Below are positions 36,773 to 48,748 of a DNA stretch of 64,000 nt, in pieces. How positions within the stretch are numbered: the stretch's first letter is position 1; every line of letters starts with the position of its first letter. Source of the stretch: Labia minor (taxonomy: Eukaryota > Arthropoda > Insecta > Dermaptera > Spongiphoridae). Under the pieces are notes generated by a model. The model had not been told where the DNA came from and did no database searches. It was given only the letters and a program-made list of their open reading frames with translations. The position numbers and the translations under genes were made by a program. The stretch lies in NCBI GenBank assembly GCA_963082975.1, contig OY720344.1, forward strand, positions 32,790,033-32,854,032, in the 5' to 3' direction.

Positions 36773-37253
36773 AGCTGCTGCCAGGCACAGAACCGACCGA
36801 CGATTTGAAATAAATTAATTTCCAAACATCATTATATATACATATATTTAAAACTTGAATTAAAATGACTAAATTATATTATCTTGGTTTTTATTTTTAG
36901 TTTAATTACTCAATTATTTATTAATTGCTACTATATTTTAAGTGAAATATTTTCCGACAATGAATATAAAATTAATACGTTGTAAAATCCCACTTCGGGT
37001 TTCCGGATATAAAAGTTGATGAATTCATACTACTGATGCGTTAAGTAAATATACCAAATTTTATCAAAATCTGTTTAGCCGTTCAAGCTATGCACGTCTA
37101 TGCGGACAACTATGGACAGACGGATAGACATTATGGTAAAAATACTTATTTCTGTTAAGAAAATGCATGATTCGTGGAGATATGTAAATATCTCCACATG
37201 TGAAATTTGATGAGAAAACAATACCTTCCCTTCCAATCGTCGGTCGATAAAAA
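36773..37253 (-). mobile_element. DINE-1/Helentron-like element, subfamily A2
   Basis: Subterminal ACCGACCGACGA at left and TCGTCGGTCGATAAAAA at right. The interior matches 23311-23793, not family A, over the 3' half (TTGAATTAAAATGACTAAAT, ATTATATTATCTTGG). Core AATATACCAAATTTTATCAA and a decayed GACGGATAGACAT tract. No TGACGTCA site. Confidence 0.72.
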
Positions 37254-38630
37254 ATGAAAAAAGTAAAACAACTTTTTCACATTATATCATTAAGTTTTAA
37301 TTGATTTCGAACATCCCATTAAGAACATTTATCATTAAATTTTCTCTTTATCGTTATTATCACTTTTTTTAATATTTCAATTTTTAATTATTGTGTCCTT
37401 TAAAAGATTCTATATTTAAAAAAAGACTTAAACCCTTTGATTGTCCGTATAAAAAAAATAATGAATAGATTGCTGTAAAATAATGAAAATGATATGAAAG
37501 GTGTGAAATGTTTCAAATAATAAAAAAGATAAATAATAATTTATGTATTATTGACAAATATATATTTAAATGTAGCATGACAAATTTGAACTTTGGTTAG
37601 ATAAGTTAAATATATTGCCCTGATAATTATGGGCAGCTTTTGTTTGACCCGTTAAGGATTAAAAGTCATCGATGAGTGAAATTCAAATCCATCAGCTCCC
37701 TTATCTATATCATCCTATTTAAGCCTTAACACTTAGTCCATTAATGGATATAATAAATATAGATAAATTTTGTTATTCATAGGTTAACTTCCCCCCCACA
37801 CCAATTCTTAATATAAATTGTTCCGACTATATTACGTAATTAAGGAACAAGATATTCATTTTGAGTAAGTGAAGTTTTGAGTTAGTTTCAAGTTTAAATT
37901 TACTAGATGATTAAGATAAATTCTTAAAGATCTAACATACGAAAACTAAGTTAAGATAGAAGAGGAGTGGATTTAAGAAGATGTTTATTCCTTAAATGAT
38001 GTAAAATATTATAATTCATCTAATTCATTAATTAATATTAGAGAATCATCTTAATACAAAATAAAATTTAAGAATAAAAATGTATTTTTGAATGTTTCTA
38101 TTATAGAAAATATTAAATGGAAGAAAACTTAAAATGCATATTAATTATAGTTTTATAAATCTATAATTACTAAAATAACAAAATAATAAGTTATAACAGA
38201 TAAAAAGAACAGTAATTAAAAATTAATTTCCAAAACTTAAGATTGATCGTAAAAGAAAAACAATTTTCTATCAATGAATTCACAATTATAAAAATATAAT
38301 TTTGTTATAAAAATGTATTTCTCTGAGTGAAAATTAAGATTTTAATTCAATTTATTTTTATTGTATGTTTTTCAATTAGAGAAAAAAATTAGTGAATTGA
38401 ATGAAGATGAACAGAGAAAGCGGCAACCCTTCACTTTTTATTAAATTTTCTATTTAAATGATAAATCTTCAATATTCTCTTCTAAATTAATGGTTTACTT
38501 TGTAAAAAGTATTTTGTTGTACATATTTTAGTAATAAAAAGTTGAGATAAAATCGAATGCATCAAATTTTGCATGCTTAGTTAGATTATATTGGTTTATC
38601 AAAATATCAAAATAATTATCTATTATTGTA
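37254..38630. other. AT-rich DNA, no gene
   Basis: Nothing recognised; homopolymer-rich. Confidence 0.45.
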
Positions 38631-38633
38631 TTA

Positions 38634-39069
38634 AGCCGGCTCCACATATGCGGTGTTTGCCAAATATCAAGCAAAACTTTTGGAAAACACCGCATGTGTG
38701 GATGGGTTGTTTGGTATATGCCGAGCACAAACATTCGGGTGCTCGCTAGTTCGATATTATAGACACAAGACGAATATTTGAGAATATTTATATTCACAAT
38801 TTTAATAAATAATATTGTTTCTTTAACAATTTCTTTTTTATATAATAAATTTACAATTTCAATTAAATAATTTATTTATAAAGTATTACATTACAATTAT
38901 TATGATTAATTTAAATTATTAAATTAAATTCAATAAACCAAATTAATGAGGTTATATTTATATATTAATAATATTAACAAGACGAATATTCAATACAAGC
39001 ACCTAAACTTGGTGCTCGGTATTTGGTAAATATTCGGTATTTGACAAACACCGCATGGTGGAGCAAGCT
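38634..39069. mobile_element. MITE, PIF/Harbinger-like, 436 bp
   Basis: Ends AGCCGGCTCCACATATGCGG then TGTTTG, and the complement of CAAACACCGCATGGTGGAGC then AAGCT, flanked by TTA (38631-38633 and 39070-39072). A 3-bp TTA duplication suggests PIF/Harbinger. A second inverted copy of the GCGGTGTTTG/CAAACACCGC motif near 38690 forms a local hairpin at the left end. The interior is AT-rich and non-coding; minus-strand frame 38528-38797 is spurious. Confidence 0.72.
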
Positions 39070-39072
39070 TTA

Positions 39073-41520
39073 TATTAATATCAACGATAACAAACTATTA
39101 TTGTTTCCTAACAATAAATAAAGTGCAATTATGTTTTATTTATATATATTTATATTATATATATATTATATATAATATTTTTATATAAATGTATTTTTCT
39201 AATTTAATATTTAATTACAAGAAATAAAAATCAATAAATTAGAAAAAAAATGGTTACAATAACAACTGATAATTAATTTAGAATGCTTAAATAGAAGGTA
39301 ATGAGAACCAAAAAATTTTATTTTTTTATAAGCAATTTAAAAATTAAATTAATATAACAATATAATTTTTTAAATTAGATAGAACTTTTTTTTGCAATTT
39401 TTTTTATTTATTTTATATTGATTACAATATACGCACAAAGCACTAAATACATTTTCTTTTTCTTTTTCGATTTTGTGTTTTTTGTTAACTATTACACTTT
39501 ATTGAATATAAATAATTAACAGTTTTAACAAATTTATCACACTTTACCCAATTGTAAATGCAAAAAAGTAAACCCTTTTTAGATATAACTGAAAAAAATT
39601 GTTTTTGTTAATTAATATATTTACATTTGGAAGATATAAATAGTAAATTAATATGAAACAAACAAAAGACAAAAAAAGATAATTGAATTCGGCCAATTAA
39701 ATTGGTTTGTTTACATTTTTTTAAATATAGACTTTTTTCTGAATTTAAATATTTTTGTTTATTAATAAATATTTAATAATAATTTATTTTATATAAAAAG
39801 AAACGCAGATTATATATATATATAATGTGCGTTTTAACAATTACCGATAGAAAAATATAACATCATTAATAAGAAAAGATAAAATATATCAAAATATAAT
39901 AGAATATGTCTCCTGTATTAAATATTGTAAAGTCCTGAAGGATAAAAATAAATAAAAAACTTTTTTACTATACAGACACGTAGTAAATGTTTATCTCGTT
40001 CAGGTGGGGTAGATTAACTGGGAACAATGACAGGTGACGATTGAGATTGATTTTGAGAGGATTATCTCGTTTGATTTGTATGTATCGTTTATATCCAATA
40101 ATCAAATTTGATTATAGAATGTACATTATCTAAAATTTTTAGAACATATAAAAATCCACTTCCCAATAAATATAGGATCTTAATTTTCAATTACTTCATC
40201 TATTCATTAAGAATTAATTTGATTTGATTAAAATTGTTTATGTAATTTTTATTCATTTTTCTATTTTAATTTATTTATTTGTGCAAGAAAAATTATTTAA
40301 GAATTTGTTAATAGAAGTATTTAGTCATTTGACATAATTTAAACTTATTTATTTGAATTTTTCATTAAAGTGGAGGGCTAGAAATATATCCTTTAGCAGA
40401 TTAATTCTTAAACATCGATTATTAAACAGTATTACTCTTTTTAACAAATTTAAACTCAGAGATTTGAATAAAAATGGGTAAGTGGTAAAAATATATATCT
40501 AAAAAAAACGAAAGTAAATAAATGAAATAAATAAATTCTTCACAAAAGAAAATAAGTTTTATTATAACAATTAAAGTTTGCTACTTTCTTATCCAGTCTA
40601 GTATATTAATTGGACAAATAATGAAAAGAAATATAATAAATATATTGATAAAAAAATATAAAGTACTGCAAATTTTTCAAAATATAAAAATAAATAATAA
40701 ATATTATAGAGGCATAATGATGTTTTATTTAAATGACATAATTTCACGATTTTTATGAAAATCTCATACATAATAATCCGAAAACCTTAAAAACCGTCTG
40801 CACGAATGAAAATCGTACTGGTGGAAACTTAAATAAGAAGAAAAATAAATGGATTTTAATCTCAATAGAAATATATTTGTTTAAAAACATAAAATATCTA
40901 ATTCATAAATAAATATTTAATATAAATGTTTACAGATAGGATAGGTGAATTATTATTTTTTGTATTGCATTTTATACATTTAGTCCAATAAAAATAATAT
41001 TAATATTATTTTTTTTAAATATTTTTTTTCCTCTAAATATAAAAATAAAAAATACAATTATATATTTAAATTTTTTATTCTTTTTGTTTAAAAATATGAA
41101 ATATTAAATAAAAACCTTGAATTTTAACAATTTAATTTACATATTTCACTTTGATTACATACACAAAATTAGAATATGTAATTGAAAAACAAATGATAAA
41201 TAATAGCTTTGTTTCAAATATTTTAACAATTCCTTCTTATCGGTTTAGTGTAGAATATTGTGACTCCTATTGCGTTATCCGTTTTCCAATTTGTTTCTCC
41301 GTAAATAAATTTTACAATAGTCTTTATTCTCTCATTCGTGCTACATTTCCACGATTTTTTCATTCTACTTTATTTGGCGATGCTTAGAAAATACTATCAT
41401 TATTGCCTAACGATTTTCTTTTTTTTTCAGATGTACCCTGTAGAACACATTATCCTTGATTTGAATCAAATTCAGATAATATATAGTAACAAAATGTCAC
41501 TATAAAATTATATTAAATAG
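39073..41520. other. AT-rich DNA, no gene
   Basis: Very AT-rich. A 78-codon plus-strand frame at 41151-41387 (…SLIRATFPRFFHSTLFGDA) has no recognisable family or splice context and is probably chance. Confidence 0.4.
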
Positions 41521-41522
41521 AA

Positions 41523-41740
41523 CTAGCTGCTCCGAGCGCCTTCGGCGCTCTTCACACCTAGACGGGGGCTCCGCCCCCTGTACCCCCGAGTGATACATAG
41601 TATTTGGTTGAAAGTCTGTATGTAATTTCATCCATTTTGTTTCAATCAGTATAAGTAGATAAGACATGTATTTGTTTTCTTGTAAAATATATTTTAAATT
41701 AATCAGTAAATTAATTATATATTATTATTGTATATGTTAT
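41523..41740 (-). mobile_element. Helitron-type 3' end segment, inverted copy
   Basis: Reverse complement of 27092-27323: T, CTAG (41523-41526), hairpin GAGCGCC-TTC-GGCGCTC (41534-41550), GC-rich hairpin near 41564-41578, then the same AT-rich text joined to the LINE 3' end at the same base. The two copies lie about 14 kb apart in opposite orientation. Confidence 0.7.
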
Positions 41741-42550
41741 ATTTATCTAACTCTGTGTCTCTACAGTTTTCGAAAGTTCTTAGCCGCAGCATCCACATTT
41801 CTCTAAGCGTCCCTATCCTGAGAGCTACAACCAAATCCTACCCTGTCCCATCTCTCCCATGTCTCTTCCTTCATTGTCCACCCACCTTGGTTCTTGGTCT
41901 TCCACCGGATGTTTCCCAATCGGTTTCTCCCAATTTCTAGTTTCTCCAATTCCAACCACGTCCCCTTCCCATCCCAGCCTTCTCGATTTTATAATCTTAA
42001 CTATATGTGGACATTATTTCTCGTTATGCCATCTCCGCCATCCCCCTCATCTTCCTTTGGCCTATAAATGCTGCGAACAATATTAATCCCACAAATACTC
42101 TAAATCTACTCTCGTCTCCCAGAGTCATCGATAGGGTGACCAAACGTCCCGTCTTTAGGTGCTCTGTCCCGGCGTCCCGAAAAATGTCTTCGAGACACCC
42201 TACTGTCCCGTTTTTTCAATATTTAGGACATTTCGTAATTTTTTTTTTCAAAATTTTTTCAATTTAGTTCTAAAAAAAAGGTATACCGTTTGTCCCGGTT
42301 TGGTGTTTTCGAAATATGGTCACCCTAGTCATCGATCAACATGAAAAATAATTGTTTTATATATTTTAATTTTGATCCTCTTTGATGAGATAAGCCCCTT
42401 TACTGCATAATAACAGGCGTTACTCAATTACAACGTCAATTTAAATTCTTCTCGAATATTATTATCCTTCGTGATTAGAGATCTTAAGTATTTAAATATT
42501 TATACTTTTTCAAATTCTACATTTTGTATGTTAATTGTATGTAAGTCGTA
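41741..42550 (-). pseudogene. LINE remnant interrupted by a hAT MITE
   Basis: Minus-strand 3' portion of the LINE seen at 26108: 3' end (TCTCTACAGTTTTCGAAAGT as read on plus), GRP-type region at 41880-41960, ...FENRI..GLVG-like blocks, and FGDESRFRVFGIFV-like sequence near 42080. The hAT MITE (42132-42327) sits within that block. To the right it matches 26500-26600 (complement of ACATACAAAATGTAGAATTT). Stops throughout. Plus-strand frames here (41728-42713) are antisense shadows. Confidence 0.78.
42132..42327. mobile_element. hAT-type MITE nested in LINE, 196 bp
   Basis: Ends TAGGGTGACCA / TGGTCACCCTA with a perfect 8-bp duplication, GTCATCGA (42124-42131 and 42328-42335). The interrupted LINE codons resume on the right, proving insertion. 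The interior contains AATTTTTTCAATTTAGTTCT (42252-42271), complementary to the module shared with the MITEs at 33818 and 43434. Confidence 0.94.
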
Positions 42551-42639
42551 TCCGTATCATAATTCTTTAATTTTTTTGTTTAATTACATTTCGGTTGATT
42601 TTTCCCCAATTTCTCTAATCACATGTCTCCTCTTCCAGT

Positions 42640-42760
42640 CCAATTCATTTACCTATCAATGTTGCATAAGGAATTTAAATTTCTTAATTTCGCTAGAACA
42701 CTCCACTTTTTAAAATTTTAAATAGAGGGAGAGAGAGAGGTTCTAATTATATATATATAT
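42640..42760 (-). repeat. Dispersed repeat family G, copy 3 (partial)
   Basis: Reverse complement of the right part of 25144-25424 (CCAATTCATTTACC, GTTGCATAAGG, GGGAGAGAGAGAGG). It lies directly upstream of the minus-strand LINE, reproducing the G-LINE-Helitron order found at 25144-27323. Confidence 0.6.
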
Positions 42761-42765
42761 ATATC

Positions 42766-43425
42766 TGTTTCTATGACAGCACAAAAAGTAAACAAATTAC
42801 ATACATACACTCTCCTTTATATATATTTCTGGAAAATGGAACACCCGCAGCTCAGCTTAGGAGTTACCTAAGATTCTAATTTCTTTTTTAATTTTCATCA
42901 TTTGAGGTACCCTTCAGCTCAGAAAAATTTGGTTACCTTACTACTTGTAGTTTAGGCTCTGGAGTTTTTTGCGTACAGACGGACACTATCGTATTAAATA
43001 TATAGATTACATTTTAAACACATTTAGATATAAAATATAAATTTAATTTATATAAGTATGAGAATTGTAAAATTCTACAAAAATGTATTGAAACAATCGA
43101 ATGTAAATAAGCTTATGATAAGTGAAGATAAGCAAAAACTAATGATACGAGATTTGGGGTGAAAAAATAATAAGTCTACAAAATCGATTGATTAAATTTG
43201 AAAAAAAAAATATTATAAGTTCTATTATTGAAATTAATCAAATCAAGTCAGTATAAATAAAAATAATCATAGCATAGGTGATAAAATTTATTTAGATAGT
43301 GTTTAAAATTTAAGATCATTTTTTAAAAGAAAATTTAAAATGTTAAACATCTCAAAAAATTATTTTATTTAACAATTATGCAAGCAAGAATAAGTCATTT
43401 TGCTGAGTAAAAGCAATATTTTTTT
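42766..43425. other. AT-rich DNA, no gene
   Basis: A more complex patch at 42840-42990 contains no credible frame. Confidence 0.4.
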
Positions 43426-43433
43426 ATTTATAC

Positions 43434-43767
43434 CAGGGATGTCAAACTCGCGGCCCGCGACAAATATTTTTGAGGCCCGGCCAATATATCGGCAAATATT
43501 TAAATTTTTTCAAAATGGTTCTAAAAACAAAATCAATCAAAAAAAGGTAAAATGTTTTTCGCGATCAGACTTACAACTTTTTTTTAAAACATTTTCAATT
43601 TGTATCTAAAAAAAAGGTAAAATGTTCTTCGCGATCAGAATTTTTAACATTTCCGACTATTATTTGAAATAAATCTACGTTTCTATGAATATTGAGTTTT
43701 TTTGCGGCCCACCTAAAGTTAAACCTTGTCTGTTTGGCCCAAGGTACCTATGAGTTTGACATCCCTG
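43434..43767. mobile_element. hAT-type MITE, 334 bp
   Basis: Ends CAGGGATGTCAAACTC / GAGTTTGACATCCCTG are a perfect 16-bp inverted repeat. The flanks ATTTATAC and ATTCATAG match at 6 of 8 positions, consistent with an eroded hAT duplication. GGCCCG motifs lie near both ends. The interior carries, in reverse orientation and in two tandem versions, the TTTAGAACCAtnTTGAAAAA module found at 33818. Plus-strand frame 43400-43609 is spurious. Confidence 0.9.
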
Positions 43768-43807
43768 ATTCATAGAATATAAAGACAGAATATTTTTCTT
43801 CATACTA

Positions 43808-44311
43808 AGAGGGCAGGTTAAGTCCGTGAGTTTTTGAATTTTCCGTCTCTTAATTGAAATGTCAACACAGCTTCTGTAGGCAATTATCAGCTGACTCCTG
43901 TTGAAATTTGAACCAGCTGGGTTTTTTAGTTTTTATTTGACACCCATTAATAGCAGACTACCTTGTGATTTGAGAAGAAGGTGGAAAAAAGTGAATTTTC
44001 ATGAAAATTGGGACACGAATTGCTACCTCATACCCTATTCTCCGGATTTAGCCCCGAGTGATCGTTTCCAAACCTGAAGAAATGGCTCGGCAGAAAGAGA
44101 ATTGACTCCAACGATGAAATCATCTCGCAAACAAATATTTCATTTCATTTTGATGTCCTCGACAAATCTTATTTTTTGGAAGGAATAAAAAAATTAGAGT
44201 AACTTTGGACGAAGTATATAGAGCTCAAAGGAGTCTACGTTGAAAAATAAAATAATTTTTTATCCGAGAACCGGTGATTTAAAAAGTCACGAACTTATTG
44301 ACCTGCCCTCG
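43808..44311 (+). mobile_element. Mariner family 1, internally deleted copy
   Basis: The left end (AGAGGGCAGGTTAAGTCCGT) is slightly damaged; the right end (AAAGTCACGAACTTATTGAC, CTGCCCTCG) is intact and followed by TA. Same deletion junction as 2511, 6293 and 17102. Retains decayed third-Asp codons (CCGGATTTAGCCCCGAGTGA) and the C-terminal GVYVEK-type tail. The 5' UTR (GCTGACTCCTGTTGAAATTT) is preserved. Confidence 0.88.
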
Positions 44312-44474
44312 TACCTACAAAATAAAATTATATTTTTTATTGATACAATTTTTAGATTTCTTTTTAGATTATCTTAATATAATAAAGACATTTTGATGAT
44401 TCTCTATTTTATGATACTTTTTATTTCATCTCAGTCAATAACAATCATGAAATAAAAAGGTGAAAGTTATAAGC

Positions 44475-45003
44475 TTAACAGAAAAAAGTATTTTTAGCAT
44501 GATGTCTGTCCGTCCGTCCGTATAGATGTGTACAGCCTGAACGACTCAACGGATTTTGATGAAATTTGGTATATTTACTTAATGCATCAGTGGGATGAAT
44601 TGATCAACTTTTGGTGCAAATCCGGAAACCGGAAGTGGTAGTATTAGCGATCGACGTTAGGAAGGGAAGGGTTATTTTCACACCAAATTTCACATGAGAT
44701 TTTTAACATATCACCACGAATCATGCACTTTGTGGTGGTTTTATTCTCGAGAAAAATCATCTTTATTAGTTTTTTTCTTAATTTAAAATTATATGACGTC
44801 ATCCAGCCATTCATGACGTCACAGCCTGGTTTTACATATATATTATAAATAAAATAAAATTAAAAATATTTATGTTATATGCCCATCTGTTTTTTATTAC
44901 ATTAATAGATATATTAAAATTATTTGAAATTATTTCTGTAGCTGGAAATTAATTTATTTCAAACCGTCGGTCGGTTCGGACCTGGCCACAGGTCAACTTA
45001 TTA
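44475..45003 (+). mobile_element. DINE-1/Helentron-like, family A, 5'-truncated
   Basis: Begins inside the element just before the (GTCC)n tract (AACAGAAAAAAGTATTTTTA) and runs to a perfect 3' end with hairpin GACCTG-GCCA-CAGGTC and CTTATT. Both TGACGTCA octamers are intact (about 44795 and 44815). The core CCGGAAACCGGAAGTGG is present. Confidence 0.8.
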
Positions 45004-45983
45004 TTATTTTTTTTTTTTAGTGTTTATAACAATATTAAAGTTATTAATTGAATTAATTGAATATCCTTATTTACTAATTTTAAAAGTGAGAACTACTGTT
45101 GTTTTTAGATGCAATTGTTAAAAAAAATATAAAAAAATTAAAGAAATATAAAATTGAATTGGTTTGCAGATAAATTCTTCGTTATAACCAATGAATCATA
45201 TTACCCAAAACTCAAATTGATATCTGCTAAAAAATAGAAGATATCAAATTTTTCTCATAAAGTTGTCCTTATAGTGTCAACTACTGGTATATTCACTTTA
45301 CCATGTACTCGAATAATCCATTTAACTGGTAATATCGTAATCGAAACTTGTCTCCAATGAATCTGAATATCCTTGACCGCGCGAAAAAATCACATTTCTT
45401 CATCCGTCTTTATCCATCGTCCAGGTTTTCATATATAAATTGAAAACAGTGTAGCTCTTAATCATTAATATGATATTAATACTTATTTATTTTAAACTAC
45501 GATCAATAATATTAATATAATATAGAATGGTTAACAATATTAATAAATATTAACAAAAATATAAATATTTAATAAAAATAAATCAATATTGATTGGAAAT
45601 TAATATAGGATAAATAATAAAACAATTAGAAGAAAGTCTTGAAAGCATAATCAGATAATTTATTTGTATTATTATACGATATACTAAATATAATAGGTAG
45701 TTATAATAAATATCGTTTTATAACAAACATATTTAAATATTATTTTGGATTCAAGATCAATTACAAGAATTTAAAAACATTAATATTATTTTAATTGGAT
45801 GGATACAAAACAAAATAAAATATTTGTCCCAAAGGTACCTTTATACCTGGATTTATTCAGGTGGATAGAGAGAATGAAAAAAAGATGTTTGAAGTTTATT
45901 GTCCTTCAATTTGTTGCTTAATTGGTAGAAATCGCAGACAATTATTCAATTTAGAAATAATAACAAAATCCCTTTCAATATTA
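45004..45983. other. AT-rich DNA, no gene
   Basis: Nothing recognised. Confidence 0.45.
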
Positions 45984-46585
45984 ATAAGCTGGAGTATCTC
46001 TACTCGACTATCTCGCAATTTGAATTGGATTAAATAACATATTATATTTAAATTAAATTTAATTAATTATAAATTAAAATTAATAAGTAAAATTTATTAA
46101 ACCAGCGCGCTATGGCTCTGTTGATGGCACCACGTCACGTGTTGGTGCGTGATTTGCAATGTTAAAAAATTAATTCCGGTACTTTCAGCGATCCAATCAA
46201 GCTGAAATTCTATATATAGCAGTTTTATACAATCTTTAATCATACGAAAAATTATCAAACATTTATCATTATTTTTACGGTCACTTTAGATGAAAAAAAT
46301 CAAAACGTTGTAGGTAATGACCCTCTTCCGGCTAAGCTACATTTGTCAAAAGTTGATAGAAAACTACGAATTTTGAATAATGCTCATGTACCAAATTTCA
46401 TGATTGTAGCTCCAACCATTTTTGCGTAATCCTGTCTCTACACACACACACAGAGAGAGAGAGAGAGACATTTTTCTCAACCTTAGTGAAAATGATTCAG
46501 GAACCTTCAAAACGCATAAAAACATCAAAATCTCGACATCGAAAATTTTCGTGATCACAATACTTTCTCTTGCGAGATAGTAAAA
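45984..46585 (-). mobile_element. DINE-1/Helentron-like element, family B
   Basis: 3' end at left (AATAAGCTGGAGTATCTCTA, CTCGACTATCTCGC), 5' end at right (GCGAGATAGTAAAAAGAG). It contains an (AC)n(AG)n tract at 46440-46468. The core is the reverse complement of that at 14729. The hairpin has decayed by one substitution. Minus-strand frame 46364-46558 is an artefact. Confidence 0.76.
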
Positions 46586-47845
46586 AGAGAAATATTTTCT
46601 TATAAAAATTTATTTTATTTTATCACATCCTTGATAATTTTGAGATTTCTTATTTTATTTATAAAGATTGAATAAATAATTAGAGAGAAAAGTTAATGTG
46701 TTTTTTAAAATATAATATAATTATCTAAAATCGATTATTGATTTTTTTTTAAAATATAAATATATAAATTAAATAATGAATAACTGTATAATTAATGAAG
46801 TATATATTTATAATTTTTTTTTTTAATAAGTTTTGTTAATTTTTATGGTAAGACTAATTGATATAGTTAAAATCTTAAGGTGCAAAGCTATACTTTTAAA
46901 AGTAAGGTCACGTAAGGTATACTTAAATTTAATATTTACCATTATATTTAAGATAAGTAGGGAGGATATGATAAAATATTGATTGCTTACATTTTGGCCT
47001 TCGTCTAGTTTATAAAAGAATCAAGATAGACATTTTTCTTTTGATGCCATTTTGTTTGAAAAAGAAATTCACATACAATTGAATTTTATATTTACTTCTT
47101 AAAATAAACATTATAAATTGAAATACTTCAATAATTTGAATCACAAATATTATATTAGTATTATTAATAATATATATATAATTATAATGATTTAAAAATA
47201 ACCCTAAATTTATGGTATAAACTCATTACTGATATTTTCTTAACTATTATTATTAACCAATATTTAAACAATAAAATCACTCTCTGAATTATTGAATGAA
47301 AAACATTTATATTCTAAGTGTAAATGATAAGCAATTGATTTAAATGAGTTTATATATAATGATTATCTTCTTTATCATAAAGAAAAAAAAATAAATTGAT
47401 TACATTTCTATTAGAGAAGTTATTTGAGGAATTTAAAGATGTTCAGCACATTATTATTTAAATTAATCAATCAATAATTTCCCTTTCTAATATTTGATTT
47501 TTTTCTATTTTTATATCGACCAATTTAATAAATCAATGTAGCTTTGTCAACATTTTCACCAAACCCGATAATAATATAAATTGAGAATGTGTTTATTAAA
47601 AGCTCTATTATATTTCTAATTGGTTAACATGGATTCGTATTTTTGAGTATACCCTTTGTTCTATTTTATCATTTTTATTTTATAACCAACCCTTCACGAT
47701 CAATCTAACAACTTTTACAGCATTCATTTTAAATGAGAAAATTCACTTTTGTTTGGTTAAACGAAATAAAAAAGAAAAAAAAATACCACCAGGTTGTGAT
47801 GATTTTCGAGTTATATTTAGTCGAATGATTTTAAAAAAAAATATA
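46586..47845. other. AT-rich DNA, no gene
   Basis: Nothing recognised. Confidence 0.45.
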
Positions 47846-47935
47846 AATTAGCTGGAGTGTCTCCACTCGACTATCTCGCAATTTGAATTAATTTAAATAA
47901 AATAATATATTATATTTAAATTATATTTAATTAAT
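47846..47935 (-). mobile_element. Family B 3' end fragment
   Basis: Only the last 90 bases of family B: AATTAGCTGGAGTGTCTCCA, CTCGACTATCTCGCAATTTG and the AT-rich tract behind it. It then runs into an unrelated CTATATATATAAAAGGCAAT, GTCTGTCTGTGTGTG segment, which has the look of another microsatellite-bearing element. Confidence 0.7.
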
Positions 47936-48748
47936 TATCTATATATATAAAAGGCAATGTCTGTCTGTGTGTGTATGTGTGTCCCATGGAAGGTTTTAGT
48001 GTAGTTAAATCCAAAATTAATTTATCCAAAATTAATTTAATTAGTAATATTTTGGTAAGTCTTTTTATGGTTACCATGGTTACATTGAAACATTTACAAT
48101 AAATAAATAAAAATAATTGGAAATCTTTTCAACTTATTATTTTGATAAATTTTATTAATATTTTTAATATTTTTTAAACTGTCAAAAATAACATACCCAT
48201 AATAACAGTTGTAATAAACATAAAAATATAAATCATAATGTAAGTAAAATATTGAATCGTTTTATTTATATTGTTTCAATATTTGTTTGATTATTTATTA
48301 AATTTATATATAGATTTATTTACATATTTAAATGTATATTTAATAAATTTATTTATTGATTCTTAATAATAATAATTCCAATTACTATCTTCAATTTTTT
48401 TTTATTTAAAAGCATATTGAAATTGCCATTAAATATGCAGGTAATTGGAACTCTAACATGTAATATTAGCAAATATTCTGGGATGGGAAAAATACTAAGA
48501 TCATGTCATGTCCTATTAAATATTTTGAATTTTATTTTGAATCCTACAATGGTAATGAAATATTGTAGGTAGACTTGTGAAACAAACAATAAGAATCTGT
48601 ATAATAAGAGAATATACTTATTCCGAAAACTGTTAATTAAAAGTAATAACTATTAACAATTAATGAAGTAGAAATAATTTTCCAACAAATAAAAATGTAA
48701 TAATAATTAACAAAAAAATAAAAAATAAAAATAAATTATTAACAATAT
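47936..48748. other. AT-rich DNA, start resembles another GTCT element
   Basis: TATATATAAAAGGCAATGTC, TGTCTGTGTGTG (47942-47978) suggests the beginning of a further microsatellite-type repeat; no second copy in the window. No gene. Confidence 0.35.

Noticed and set aside
38528..38797. 89-codon minus-strand frame
   Set aside because: Spans the left terminal repeat of the MITE at 38634 and its flank; no protein similarity.
41728..42344. Several overlapping plus-strand frames rich in Ser/Pro/Leu
   Set aside because: Antisense shadows of the minus-strand LINE remnant and the nested hAT MITE.
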